Below the pieces are notes generated by a model. The model saw only the letters and a program-made list of their open reading frames with translations. It searched no databases and was not told where the DNA came from. DNA of 64,000 nt from positions 3,669,001 to 3,733,000 of the forward strand of contig NZ_CP102384.1 in the NCBI RefSeq assembly GCF_024628865.1, written 5' to 3'. This document shows, in pieces, positions 18,164 to 26,079 of this stretch (positions are counted from its first letter, which is position 1; every line of letters starts with the position of its first letter). Both the position numbers and the translations under genes were made by a program. The DNA comes from Sphingopyxis sp. DBS4 (lineage in GTDB: Bacteria; Pseudomonadota; Alphaproteobacteria; Sphingomonadales; Sphingomonadaceae).

Positions 18164-19546
18164 TCAATGTCCGACGCTTTCGCCCCGCTCCACCCCCGAC
18201 AGCGCAAGCTGTTCGTCGATCGCCGCCATCAGCCGCGCCAGCGCCGCCTCGTCCTTCGCCTCGGCGCGCGCAACGAGCACGTCCTGGGTGTTCGAGGCGC
18301 GAAGCAGCCACCAGCCGTCGCCGGTCAGCACCCGCGCGCCGTCGGTGCGGTCGACCGTCGCGCCGTCGGCGGTCAGCCGGACCAGAACCTCGTCCACAAT
18401 GGCGAATTTGCGGATCTCGTCGACCTGAAAGCGAAGTTCGGGAGTGTTGACCATTGCCGGCATCTCGCCGCGCAGTTCGGTGACGCTCTTGCCGAGCCTG
18501 GTCGCCGCTTCGATCAGCCGCACCGCCGCATAGGGCGCATCGTCATAGCCGTAATAATGGTCGGCGAAGAAGATATGCCCGCTCATCTCGCCTGCCAAAG
18601 GCGAGCCGGTTTCCTTCATCTTCGCCTTGATCAGGCTGTGCCCGGTCTTCCACATCAGCGGTTTCCCGCCGAGTTCGGCGACGCGGTCGAACAGCGCCTG
18701 GCTCGCCTTGACGTCGGCGATGATCGTCGCGCCGGGATGCTCCTTCAGCACCGCCGCGGCATAGATTTGCAGCAGTTGATCGCCCCAGATCACCCGCCCT
18801 TCGCCGTCGATCGCGCCGATGCGGTCGCCATCTCCATCGAAAGCGACGCCGAAATCGAGACTCTTCTCCGCGACCAGCTTCCTCAGATCGGCCAGATTCG
18901 CCTCGACCGTGGGATCGGGATGGTGGTTCGGAAAATGGCCGTCGATATCGGTATAGAGAAGATGGTGCTCGCCGGGCAGCCGCGCGGTGAGCTTTTCGAT
19001 GACAGCGCCAGCGGCACCGTTGCCGGCGTCCCAGCCGATGCGGAAGGCGCCGCCGGCGAAATCCTGGGTCAGCCGGTCGACATAGGCGTCGACGATGTCG
19101 ATGCTCTGCGACGATCCCTCGCCGCTTTCCCAGTCGCCCGCGGCGGCGATTTCGCCGATCCGCTGGATGTCGGCGCCGAAGAAGGGACGGCCCTGAAACA
19201 CCATCTTGAAGCCGTTATAGTCGGGGGGATTGTGGCTGCCGGTTATCTGTATGCCGCCGTCCACATCCTCGGTTGACGCGGCATAATAGAGCATCGGCGT
19301 CGGCCCGAGCCCGACATTCAGCGCATCAACTCCGGCGGCGTTGATCCCTTCGATCAGCGCCTCGGCGAGCATCGGCGACGACAGCCGCCCGTCATAGCCG
19401 ACCGCGACCCGCCTGCCCCCCGCGCGCCGGATCAGCGTCGCGAAGCTGCGCCCGATCGCGGTGGCGTCGGCGGCCGCCAGCGTGTCGCCGACGACGCCGC
19501 GGATGTCGTATTCACGCAGCATCGTCGGGTGGAAAATATGGGTCAT
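18164..19546 (-). CDS. Phosphomannomutase / phosphoglucomutase
   Basis: Interconverts hexose 1- and 6-phosphates (mannose and glucose) for surface polysaccharide precursors; AlgC/ManB type. The 460 residues hold the four mutase domains with the phosphoserine loop [15 protein letters not shown] (near 100-115), the Mg-binding DGDGDRIG loop (near 238-245), the sugar-binding [11 protein letters not shown] and a C-terminal phosphate-binding domain. It starts 27 bases after the mipZ stop, suggesting a two-gene unit. Which sugar dominates cannot be told. Confidence 0.94.
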   Translation of the reverse strand: MTHIFHPTMLREYDIRGVVGDTLAAADATAIGRSFATLIRRAGGRRVAVGYDGRLSSPMLAEALIEGINAAGVDALNVGLGPTPMLYYAASTEDVDGGIQITGSHNPPDYNGFKMVFQGRPFFGADIQRIGEIAAAGDWESGEGSSQSIDIVDAYVDRLTQDFAGGAFRIGWDAGNGAAGAVIEKLTARLPGEHHLLYTDIDGHFPNHHPDPTVEANLADLRKLVAEKSLDFGVAFDGDGDRIGAIDGEGRVIWGDQLLQIYAAAVLKEHPGATIIADVKASQALFDRVAELGGKPLMWKTGHSLIKAKMKETGSPLAGEMSGHIFFADHYYGYDDAPYAAVRLIEAATRLGKSVTELRGEMPAMVNTPELRFQVDEIRKFAIVDEVLVRLTADGATVDRTDGARVLTGDGWWLLRASNTQDVLVARAEAKDEAALARLMAAIDEQLALSGVERGESVGH

Positions 19547-19573
19547 GGCTGATCCTCTTGGGGGAGAAGGCGG

Positions 19574-20383
19574 TCAGGCGGCGGCGAACAGATCCCCGTC
19601 GGGATGAAACCGCTCGCGCGCCGGAAGGTTCAGTCCGCCCATCGCTTCGCGCAGTTCCTGCCGCGCGACGACATGGCCGATCCCCATGCCGCCGAGATGC
19701 GCCTTGTCGAGCAGGGTGAGACCGGCCGGGAAGAGCTCGCGATAGATGACGCGCTCGCCGAGCCCCGGGATGACGCGAAAGCCGACGCGGCGCGAGAGCT
19801 GGTTCAGCGCCTCGCCGACGCGGCGCATATTATGCGCGTCGACATGCTGGAGGCGGTTCCTGAGGATGATCCAGTCGATCGTCCGCCCGTCGCTCTTCGC
19901 ACGCGCCTTGCGCGTGTCCCAGATGAGTTCGGAGTAGAAGCTGGGGCGCGTGACCTGAAATGTCTCGGGATCGACCTGACCGATCAGGTCGAAGTCGATG
20001 AAGCTGTCGTTGATCGGGGTGACGAGCGTGTCGGCGGTGGTCGCGAGATGGCGCGCGAAGACGTCGTCGCGCCCCGGCGTGTCGGCGATGAGATAGTCGA
20101 CGCCCTCGGCCAGCCGCGCGACCTGCGCGTCGAGTTCTTCGATCGTCGAGCCCTCGAACACCTCGAAACGCGGGGTGGGCAGCTCGATATCGCGGCGCTT
20201 CGCGGTATTCTCGCGATTCTCGAGATAGCGGTGGAAGGTGCGCTGACGCGGGTCGAGGTCGATCCCCGCGACGCGCCAGCCCAGGCTGGTCAGCGCGACC
20301 GCGAAATGCACCGCGCACGTCGATTTGCCGGTCCCGCCCTTTTCATTGGCAAAGATGATGCGGTGCGGGGCGGGCGTCGTCAT
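19574..20383 (-). CDS. mipZ: Division plane positioning ATPase MipZ
   Basis: ParA/MinD-type ATPase that forms a bipolar gradient from ParB-bound origins and inhibits FtsZ assembly in alphaproteobacteria. The 269 residues begin with the deviant Walker A KGGTGKST (15-22) in the family-typical context IIFANEKGGTGKST, followed by VAGIDLDPRQRTFHRYLENR, the switch region DTPGRDD and the conserved WIILRNRLQH. The start at 20383 gives this N-terminus; the longer in-frame reading overlaps the divergent panC region. It is divergent from panC and upstream of the mutase. Confidence 0.93.
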   Translation of the reverse strand: MTTPAPHRIIFANEKGGTGKSTCAVHFAVALTSLGWRVAGIDLDPRQRTFHRYLENRENTAKRRDIELPTPRFEVFEGSTIEELDAQVARLAEGVDYLIADTPGRDDVFARHLATTADTLVTPINDSFIDFDLIGQVDPETFQVTRPSFYSELIWDTRKARAKSDGRTIDWIILRNRLQHVDAHNMRRVGEALNQLSRRVGFRVIPGLGERVIYRELFPAGLTLLDKAHLGGMGIGHVVARQELREAMGGLNLPARERFHPDGDLFAAA

Positions 20384-20466
20384 GAGCGTTGCGATTTTCC
20401 TGTTGGCGGCGCATGGGAGCCGCTCGGGGTGGTCGTCGCGCCGCCAATATCGGAGGCAGGGCAAGC

Positions 20467-21306
20467 GTGCAAATCATCCGTGACATCGCGATGCTGCGCC
20501 GTGCCGTTTCGGCACTGAAGCAGGGGGGAAAGAGCGTCGCGATGGTGCCGACGATGGGCGCATTGCACGATGGGCATCTGTCGCTCGTGCGCATGGGAAG
20601 GCGCGTCGCCGACCATGTCGTCGTCTCGATCTTCGTCAACCCGACCCAGTTCGGCCCGAACGAGGATTTTGCCGCCTATCCGCGCGATGAAGATCGCGAC
20701 GCCGCGCTGCTGGTGGAAGCGGGCGTGGCGCTGCTCTGGGCGCCCGACGTCGGCACCATGTATCCCGCCGGTCATTCGACGCATATCGAGGTTGCCGAAC
20801 TCGGCGCCGATTATTGCGGCGCGGCCCGGCCCGGCCATTTCGACGGCGTCGCGACGATCGTGTCGAAACTGTTCAACCAGGTCCGTCCCGACATCGCGAT
20901 CTTCGGTGAAAAGGATTGGCAGCAGCTCGCGATCATCCGCCGCATGGCGCGCGACCTCGACTTCGCGCTCGACATTTTGGGGGCGCCGATCGCGCGCGAC
21001 GCCGACGGCCTCGCGCTGTCATCGCGCAACGCCTATCTCTCGAAGGAGCAGCGCGGAGCCGCGACTGCCTTTCCCGGCGCGCTGAAGACGGCGGCAAAGG
21101 CGATCGCGGGCGGCGCCGATGTCGGCGAAGCCCTCGCGAAGGCCGAAGCCGACATCGTCGCGGGCGGCTTCGACAGCGTCGACTATGTCGCGCTCGCCGA
21201 TGCCGACAGCCTCGAAAGGCTGACCGCTTTCCGCAAACCCGCGCGCCTGCTCGCCGCGGCGCGGATGGGCAAGACCCGGCTGATCGACAATCTGGCGGTG
21301 GAATAA
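20467..21306 (+). CDS. panC: Pantothenate synthetase (pantoate--beta-alanine ligase)
   Basis: Condenses pantoate and beta-alanine with ATP, the last step to pantothenate. The 279 residues carry VPTMGALHDGHLSLVRMG with the HIGH-like HDGH, VSIFVNPTQFGPNEDF, GEKDWQQLAIIRRM and the KMSKS-like DGLALSSRNAYL. I place the start at GTG 20467, preceded by GGAGG at 20452, because the residues from there match the family's N-terminus; an ATG at 20491 is the fallback. No panB is present. Confidence 0.94.
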   Translation: MQIIRDIAMLRRAVSALKQGGKSVAMVPTMGALHDGHLSLVRMGRRVADHVVVSIFVNPTQFGPNEDFAAYPRDEDRDAALLVEAGVALLWAPDVGTMYPAGHSTHIEVAELGADYCGAARPGHFDGVATIVSKLFNQVRPDIAIFGEKDWQQLAIIRRMARDLDFALDILGAPIARDADGLALSSRNAYLSKEQRGAATAFPGALKTAAKAIAGGADVGEALAKAEADIVAGGFDSVDYVALADADSLERLTAFRKPARLLAAARMGKTRLIDNLAVE

Positions 21307-21314
21307 ACGACCCC

Positions 21315-21389
21315 GTCATTGCGAGCGCAGCAAAGCAATCCAGGGCGGTTTACACACACTCTGGATTGCTTTGCTGCGCTCGCAATGAC
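21315..21389. repeat. Perfect 29-base inverted repeat with GTCAT ends
   Basis: Left arm begins GTCATTGCGAGCGCAGCAAA and the right arm is its exact reverse complement over 29 bases, ending in ATGAC. The 17-base loop is unpaired. It lies 8 bases after the panC stop. Its ends and its 75-base length match the elements at 9336, 25137, 38756 and 43711 although the stems differ. Confidence 0.92.
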
Positions 21390-21448
21390 GGAGAAAATAC
21401 CGGATTCCCGGCCCTTTCTCGCATTATCTCCAAAAATCCGCGTCCTCG

Positions 21449-21463
21449 TTAACACTTTGTTGA
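21449..21463. promoter_or_regulatory. CtrA-like site TTAA-N7-TTGA
   Basis: TTAACACTTTGTTGACC lies 62 bases before the Sel1 gene start. It matches the alphaproteobacterial CtrA consensus TTAA-N7-TTAACC with one mismatch. Such one-mismatch hits are expected a few times by chance in a window this size. Confidence 0.3.
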
Positions 21464-21524
21464 CCATAAACCGCAACTTTGGGGGCCGAGGTCTCCATGT
21501 GGGGTGGAGGCAAAGGGGGTTATC

Positions 21525-21839
21525 ATGGCGAACAGTCTGAAGTCTGCCCAATATCTGATCGAAAGCCGTCTGCTCGACGCCGCGCGCGGCGACGCCAATG
21601 CCTATTTCGATCTCGGCATCGCTTTTTCCACCGGGACCGGCGGGGTCGATGTCGATCTGATCCAGGCGCATAAATGGTTCAATCTCGCCGCGCTCGGCGG
21701 CAGCCTCGAAGGCCAGCGCTGCCGTGCCGAACTGTCGGACGAAATGAGCCGCGACGAAATCGCCGAAGCCCAGCGCCAGGCGCGCGCCTGGCTCGACGAG
21801 ACGGCCCGCCGCCCGGCGGCCCGGCGCTTCGCGGCCTGA
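21525..21839 (+). CDS. Sel1-like repeat protein
   Basis: A 104-residue helical protein with one recognisable Sel1 (TPR-like) repeat: ANAYFDLGIAFSTGTGGVDV followed by DLIQAHKWFNLAALGGSLEG, residues about 20-62, and a charged C-terminal helix with EIAEAQRQARAWL. Sel1 repeats mediate protein contacts. The ATG at 21525 has a GGGGG-rich site nearby and a possible CtrA box upstream. Specific function unknown. Confidence 0.82.
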   Translation: MANSLKSAQYLIESRLLDAARGDANAYFDLGIAFSTGTGGVDVDLIQAHKWFNLAALGGSLEGQRCRAELSDEMSRDEIAEAQRQARAWLDETARRPAARRFAA

Positions 21840-21867
21840 GATTTCGCCGCTGCGTGGGGTTTTTTGG

Positions 21868-22115
21868 ATCTCACGCGAAGGCGCGAAGAAGAAAAAGTCT
21901 CACACAAAGACACAAAGAGGGCGTGATGCCGTTCGATCGTTGCGACGGTTTCGATGTCCTTTGGAAAGGGGCCGGACAACGTCCAGCCAGATAGTCTCCG
22001 ATGATGGTCGCGAGACGGAATCGGCAGAAACTGCCCTCTTTGTGTCTTTGTGTGAGATTATTCCCAAAAACCGGCCGCGCATTTCTCTTGGCGCCTTTGC
22101 GCCTTTGCGTGAGAT
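21868..22115. repeat. Large nested inverted repeat (family 7, copy 2)
   Basis: The gap between the Sel1 gene and the convergent FemAB-like gene is filled by nested arms. The outer pair is ATCTCACGCGAAGGCGCGAA (21868) against a right arm ending TTTGCGTGAGAT at 22115. The inner pair is TCTCACACAAAGACACAAAG (about 21898) against CTTTGTGTCTTTGTGTGAGA (about 22039). The centre shares GGGCCGGAC with the copy at 6669. Confidence 0.85.
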
Positions 22116-23264
22116 TTATTCGGCCCGCCGAAAGGGCATATGCCCTTCCAGCCATTCCATTTCCTGCACCTCGGCCGCGCGCTCCTGTTCCAGATAGTCC
22201 GCGACCGCACGGCGAAAACCCGGATCGGCGATGAAGTGCGCCGACCAGGTCGCGACGGGGCCATAGCCGCGCGCAAGCTTGTGGCCGCCTTGCGCACCGG
22301 CTTCGACGCGGCGGAGGCCGCGTTCGATCGCGATGTCGATCGCACGGTAATAGCAAAGCTCGAAATGCAGATAGGGGATGTCGCGAACACAGCCCCAGTA
22401 ACGGCCGTACAGCGTGTCGGACCCGAGGAAATGCATCGCCCCCGCGACAGGCGCCGCGCCGTCATAAGCGATGACGAGGATGATCCGGTCGGCCATGCGC
22501 CGCCCCATCAGGTCGAACGCCGCGCGGGTCAGATAGGGATGCCCCCATTTGCGCGCGCCGGTGTCCTGATAAAAGGCCCACATCGCGTCCCAATGATCGG
22601 GACCGATCGCCTCGCCCGTGACCTCCTCGATCCGCAGGCCCTCGACCGCCCGCGCGCGTTCCTTGCGGAGCTGCTTGCGCTTGGCAGAGGTCAGTGTGGC
22701 GAGGAAATCGTCGAAGCCGGCATAGCCCGCATTGGCGAAATGGAACTGGATGTCGCGCCGCACCAGCCAGCCCGCGCGCTCGAACAGCGGCATCTGCTCG
22801 GGCGCGACGAAGGTCGCGTGCGCCGACGACAGCCCGTTCTGCCGCACCACCGCTTCGGCGCCGCGGATCAGCAACAGCGCCGCCTCCTCGTCCTGCGCGA
22901 GCAGGCGCGGCCCCGGTACCGGCGTGAAGGGTGCCGCGATCTGCAGCTTCGGATAATAGTCGCCCCCGGCGCGCGCCCAGGCATCGGCCCAGGCGTGGTC
23001 GAAGACATATTCGCCCTGGCTGTGCGACTTCAGATAGGCGGGCGCAACGGCAACCAGCGCGCCGCCCGCGTCCTCGACCAGGATTGGCGCCGCCTGCCAG
23101 CCGGTGCCGGGCCCGACGCTGCCCGATTCCTCGAGCAACGTCAGGAAATCATGGCTGACGAACGGATTGCCCCCGCCCGCGAGCGCGTCCCACGCCGCCG
23201 CATCGACCGCGGCGACGCCGCCGCCGAGCGTGACGGTCCGCGCAGGCGGGTCGGCTTCGGCCAC
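22116..23264 (-). CDS. FemAB-like GNAT family acyltransferase (PF04339 type)
   Basis: A 382-residue protein of the FemAB-like group (formerly DUF482), predicted to transfer an acyl or aminoacyl group in a GNAT fold. Typical stretches are NPFVSHDFLTLLEESGSVG near the start, YFDHAWADAW-type aromatic residues, TSAKRKQLRKERARA, WGHPYLTRAAFDLM, LYGRYWGCVRDIPYLHFELC and AGAQGGHKLARGYGPV near the end. It is the last gene of a four-gene operon with RidA, a HAD enzyme and a DUF3572 protein. Substrate unknown. Confidence 0.86.
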   Translation of the reverse strand: MAEADPPARTVTLGGGVAAVDAAAWDALAGGGNPFVSHDFLTLLEESGSVGPGTGWQAAPILVEDAGGALVAVAPAYLKSHSQGEYVFDHAWADAWARAGGDYYPKLQIAAPFTPVPGPRLLAQDEEAALLLIRGAEAVVRQNGLSSAHATFVAPEQMPLFERAGWLVRRDIQFHFANAGYAGFDDFLATLTSAKRKQLRKERARAVEGLRIEEVTGEAIGPDHWDAMWAFYQDTGARKWGHPYLTRAAFDLMGRRMADRIILVIAYDGAAPVAGAMHFLGSDTLYGRYWGCVRDIPYLHFELCYYRAIDIAIERGLRRVEAGAQGGHKLARGYGPVATWSAHFIADPGFRRAVADYLEQERAAEVQEMEWLEGHMPFRRAE

Positions 23265-23271
23265 CGCGATC

Positions 23272-23739
23272 CTACGCCGGCTTCACCGCGACGATCGCAT
23301 CGACCTCGACCGCGGCGCCGAGCGGCAGCACCGACACGCCGACCGCGCTGCGTGCGTGGCGACCCGCTTCGCCGAACAGCGATTCCATCAGTTCCGACGC
23401 GCCGTTCGCTACCTTCGGCTGCGCGGTGAAGCCGGGGTCGCTGTTCACGAAAACGCCGAGCTTGACGATCTTCTCGACCCGCGACCAGTCGCCGCCGACC
23501 GCCTGGCCGACCTGCGCGACGAGCATCAGCGCACAGCGGCGCGCGGCGTCATAGCCCGTCGCCTCGTCCATGTCGGCGCCGAGCCGGCCGGTGACGACCT
23601 GTCCATCGCGAAACGGAAGCTGGCCCGAGATATGGAGCAGTCCGCCTTGCTCGACCACGGGCACATAGGCCGCAACCGGCGCGGCGGGCTTGGGCAGGTC
23701 GAGGCCGAGGGCGGCGAGCTTGGCGGGGATGTCGGACAT
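23272..23739 (-). CDS. RidA family protein
   Basis: Enamine/imine deaminase-type protein (YjgF/YER057c/UK114 superfamily), 155 residues. Seen are the N-terminal LAALGLDLPKPAAPVAAYVP, HISGQLPFRDGQVVTGRLG, the central AARRCALMLVAQVGQAVGGD and the C-terminal ARSAVGVSVLPLGAAVEVDA, in which the usual catalytic Arg is in the ARSAVG position. It resembles the longer RidA subgroup (about 150 residues) more than canonical 130-residue RidA. The ATG at 23739 is 10 bases after the HAD stop; 7 bases separate its stop from the next start. Confidence 0.9.
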   Translation of the reverse strand: MSDIPAKLAALGLDLPKPAAPVAAYVPVVEQGGLLHISGQLPFRDGQVVTGRLGADMDEATGYDAARRCALMLVAQVGQAVGGDWSRVEKIVKLGVFVNSDPGFTAQPKVANGASELMESLFGEAGRHARSAVGVSVLPLGAAVEVDAIVAVKPA

Positions 23740-23749
23740 GATCGTTCCT

Positions 23750-24391
23750 TTATACAGGTTGCGGGGCCGGGGCCGGAATATTTTCGGCAAGCCGCGCCAA
23801 TATCCACTCGCACGCCGCACTCCAATCGTCGATTCGCGCGTGGGCATGTTTCGCGGGGCGCACCTTGTCGGCGATCGCGGGCTCGCCGACGAAATGGAGC
23901 CGCCACACCTCGGGCGCCTCGATCGCCACCGAATGATGGTGGTTCGGCAAATCGTCGATGAACACCGCGACCGAGGGCCGGTGCTCCGCGATCAGCGCGC
24001 GCACCGGCTCGCCCTTGCCGCCGCGGCTGCCGATCACCGGCGCGTGGAAGCCGAGCGCGGCAAGCTGTGCGCCGCGCGCCGCCTGATGATCGGGGCCGAC
24101 GTTGGTGAGCACGACGATGTCAGCGATGGCACCGATCGCCGCCATCGCCGCGATCGCGCCCGGAATCTCGGTCTGCCGCCCCATTTCGGTGCGGAAGAAG
24201 CCGTCGAGCAAGGGCCAGACCTCGGCCGCCTCCAGCGGCGTGCCGCACTCCTTGCGCTTGAGCGCCCCGGCGAAGCTCGCATCCTCCATGCGGAAGAGCA
24301 CGCCATGCTCCTCGTCGACCCACTGCGCGAAGGGGACGACCATGTGCATCAGCACCTCGTCGCAATCGGTAATGACGAGCGGCCGGGTCAT
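23750..24391 (-). CDS. HAD family hydrolase
   Basis: A 213-residue HAD-superfamily phosphatase. Motif I is VITDCDEVLMHM with the DxD pair; motif II is VVLTNVGPDH; the Lys motif lies around GGKGEPVRAL and motif IV is VAVFIDDLPNHHHSV. His-rich surroundings are notable but no metal site can be claimed. Its ATG overlaps the stop of the DUF3572 gene by four bases. Substrate unknown. Confidence 0.87.
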   Translation of the reverse strand: MTRPLVITDCDEVLMHMVVPFAQWVDEEHGVLFRMEDASFAGALKRKECGTPLEAAEVWPLLDGFFRTEMGRQTEIPGAIAAMAAIGAIADIVVLTNVGPDHQAARGAQLAALGFHAPVIGSRGGKGEPVRALIAEHRPSVAVFIDDLPNHHHSVAIEAPEVWRLHFVGEPAIADKVRPAKHAHARIDDWSAACEWILARLAENIPAPAPQPV

Positions 24392-24660
24392 GCGTCCATC
24401 CTCTGGTTTCCTTCGAGCCGCCGCGCGGCGGCGGCAAGGGATTCGGGTTTCACCTCAAGCGCTTCGGCACAATCGATCAGATCAGCCTCATGGGCGGTGA
24501 GGAAGGAGAGGATCGCAGCGAGCGTGGCCTGCTCGCCGAGCGACGCGCGCAGCGAATCGGGATCGAGCCCGGTCAGGCCGAGCAGCCGCTCGGCGCGCGG
24601 TTCGTCGCTCAAGATCCAGCCGAGCGCGTGGAGCGCCAGCGCCGCATCATCCTCGTCCAA
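24388..24660 (-). CDS. DUF3572 family protein (TTG start)
   Basis: A small helical alphaproteobacterial protein of the DUF3572 family: DEDDAALALHALGWILSDEP at the N-terminus, then LGLTGLDPDSLRASL and FLTAHEADLIDCAEALEVKP. No ATG gives a sensible N-terminus; TTG at 24660 has GAAGGG eight bases upstream and yields 90 residues starting right at the conserved region. The reading is open further upstream, but that part overlaps divK. It is first in the four-gene operon and divergent from divK by 87 bases. Function unknown. Confidence 0.78.
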   Translation of the reverse strand: MDEDDAALALHALGWILSDEPRAERLLGLTGLDPDSLRASLGEQATLAAILSFLTAHEADLIDCAEALEVKPESLAAAARRLEGNQRMDA

Positions 24661-24747
24661 TCGGAAATCCCTTCGCCGCGATGAATTGTGTCGTGCCGAC
24701 GATTCGCCTACACGGGCCGCGCACGCAAGGTGGGGAAGAGATTTCAC

Positions 24748-25110
24748 ATGGGCAAGACCATCCTGGTCGTCGAGGATAATGAGCTGAACCTCCGCCTGTT
24801 CTGCGACCTGCTCAACGCCCATGGCTATCAGGCGCATCCGGTGCGCGACGGGCGCGATGCGCTAGCGAAGGCGCGCGAGATCGCGCCCGACCTGATCATC
24901 ATGGACATTCAACTCCCGCACGTCAGCGGGCTCGACCTGATCGGCCAGATGAAGGCCGACCTGACGCTGCGCGCGGTGCCGATCATGGCGGTTACCGCCT
25001 ATGCCGGAAAGGGCGACGAGGAACAGATCCGCGCTGCCGGGGCCGAAGCCTATGTCTCGAAACCGATTTCGGTGATCAAGTTCATCGAGAGCGTCGGGGC
25101 CTTTGCCTGA
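24748..25110 (+). CDS. divK: Single-domain response regulator DivK
   Basis: Cell-cycle response regulator that modulates the DivJ/PleC kinases and thereby CtrA activity. The 120 residues are a bare receiver domain: acidic pair E9-D10, phosphoacceptor D53 in LIIMDIQLP, the Thr in MAVTAYAGKGDE and Lys in YVSKPISV. Start, length and the EDNELN motif agree with DivK of Caulobacter. It has a GGGGAAGAG binding site. The gene usually found with it, pleD, is not here. Confidence 0.92.
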   Translation: MGKTILVVEDNELNLRLFCDLLNAHGYQAHPVRDGRDALAKAREIAPDLIIMDIQLPHVSGLDLIGQMKADLTLRAVPIMAVTAYAGKGDEEQIRAAGAEAYVSKPISVIKFIESVGAFA

Positions 25111-25136
25111 GCGGTGCGCGTGCCGCTGCGTGCCTC

Positions 25137-25211
25137 GTCACCCCGGACTTGATCCGGGGTCCATTCAAACCGGCGAAGAAGGAATGGGTCCCGGATCAAG
25201 TCCGGGATGAC
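25137..25211. repeat. Palindromic repeat, GTCA-ended family with GGACTTGATCCGG stem (copy 2)
   Basis: A 75-base element, left end GTCACCCCGGACTTGATCCG, right end CGGATCAAGTCCGGGATGAC. It lies 26 bases after the divK stop and shares its stem with the copy at 9336; the loop differs. Confidence 0.9.
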
Positions 25212-25286
25212 GAAATATGGGGTCCGCGCTCCAGCCATTCGGGTCGATCGCCTTCATTCGGAAAGGCGGGGACGACGGACAGCCGC

Positions 25287-25409
25287 TCAACGCTTCGCCT
25301 TACGCTCCCACGGGGCGTGATAATGCGCCGCGACGGCGGCGGCAGAGGTTTCGACCACCGAGGTCCAGAGGCGCTGGAGCCAGCTGGTTTCGGGTGCGAT
25401 GCGGGCCAT
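25287..25409 (-). CDS. Small protein of unknown function divergent from the Lrp gene
   Basis: A 40-residue gene starting MARIAPETSWLQRLWTSVVE and ending in a basic WERKAKR tail. AGGAGA lies seven bases before the ATG at 25409. It is Trp-rich for its size (three Trp), with an amphipathic helical middle. It faces away from the Lrp-type regulator across 148 bases that contain inverted repeats. I do not recognise a family; the good binding site and protein-like composition support it being real. Confidence 0.6.
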   Translation of the reverse strand: MARIAPETSWLQRLWTSVVETSAAAVAAHYHAPWERKAKR

Positions 25410-25544
25410 ATTCGATCTCCTGCATCCGAACCGCAGGGAGGGGAGAGAGCCGGTCGGCTCGAACGGTTCGGATACGAACCATCTAGGCGATTCGCATCGA
25501 CTATAGGCGCCGAAATTCGGCATATCGGCGACCAATTTTTGCGC

Positions 25545-25558
25545 TATAAGCCATAATA
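25545..25558 (+). promoter_or_regulatory. Possible -10 element for a leaderless Lrp transcript
   Basis: TATAAG at 25545-25550 is seven bases before the ATG at 25558, the distance expected between a -10 box and the transcription start. No Shine-Dalgarno precedes that ATG. A GCCGAAATTCGGC palindrome at 25509-25521 just upstream could be an operator. The -35 match is weak. Confidence 0.35.
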
Positions 25559-26043
25559 TGCGAAAAATGATCGACCTCGACCGTTTCGACCGTCGCCTGC
25601 TCGACCTCGTCCGGCGCGACAATCTTCAGCCCGCGCGCGTGCTCGCCGATACGGTCGGACTGTCGATTTCAGCCGTGCTGCGCCGCCTTCGCCGGCTGCG
25701 CGAGGAGAAGGTGATCGTCGCCGACATCGCGCTGGTCGATCCCGCGCTCACCGGCTCGGCGCTCACCATGCATGTGCTCGTCCGGATGGAACAGGCGGGC
25801 GCGCAAACGATGGACAATTTTGCGCGCGAGATCGCCCGCCATCCCGAAATCACCGCCGCGTGGGATGTCACCGGCGACGATGATTTCCTGCTCAAGGTCC
25901 AGGTCGGGTCGATGGAGGAATATGACCTCTTCACCCGCCGCGCGCTGGGCGAAGACAAAGGCGTTCATTCGTTCAAGACGCTGATCACGATCCGCCATAT
26001 CGTCGAGAATGAAGCCGCCCGGCGGCCGTTGCGCGATGGGTGA
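25558..26043 (+). CDS. Lrp/AsnC family transcriptional regulator
   Basis: A feast/famine regulator of 161 residues. The N-terminal winged HTH (about 5-60) reads LDRFDRRLLDLVRRDNLQPA then VGLSISAVLRRLRRLREEKV; the C-terminal RAM domain shows EITAAWDVTGDDDFLLKVQV and ends in the family-typical LITIRHIVENEA. ATG at 25558 or 25567 could be the start; the first would suit a leaderless mRNA. The effector is unknown, but a ligand-binding amino-acid role is the family rule. Divergent from a 40-residue gene that may be its target. Confidence 0.93.
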   Translation: MRKMIDLDRFDRRLLDLVRRDNLQPARVLADTVGLSISAVLRRLRRLREEKVIVADIALVDPALTGSALTMHVLVRMEQAGAQTMDNFAREIARHPEITAAWDVTGDDDFLLKVQVGSMEEYDLFTRRALGEDKGVHSFKTLITIRHIVENEAARRPLRDG

Positions 26044-26079
26044 GGGGAGCCTCCGCTCGCCCTCTCCTTTCGTCATTCC

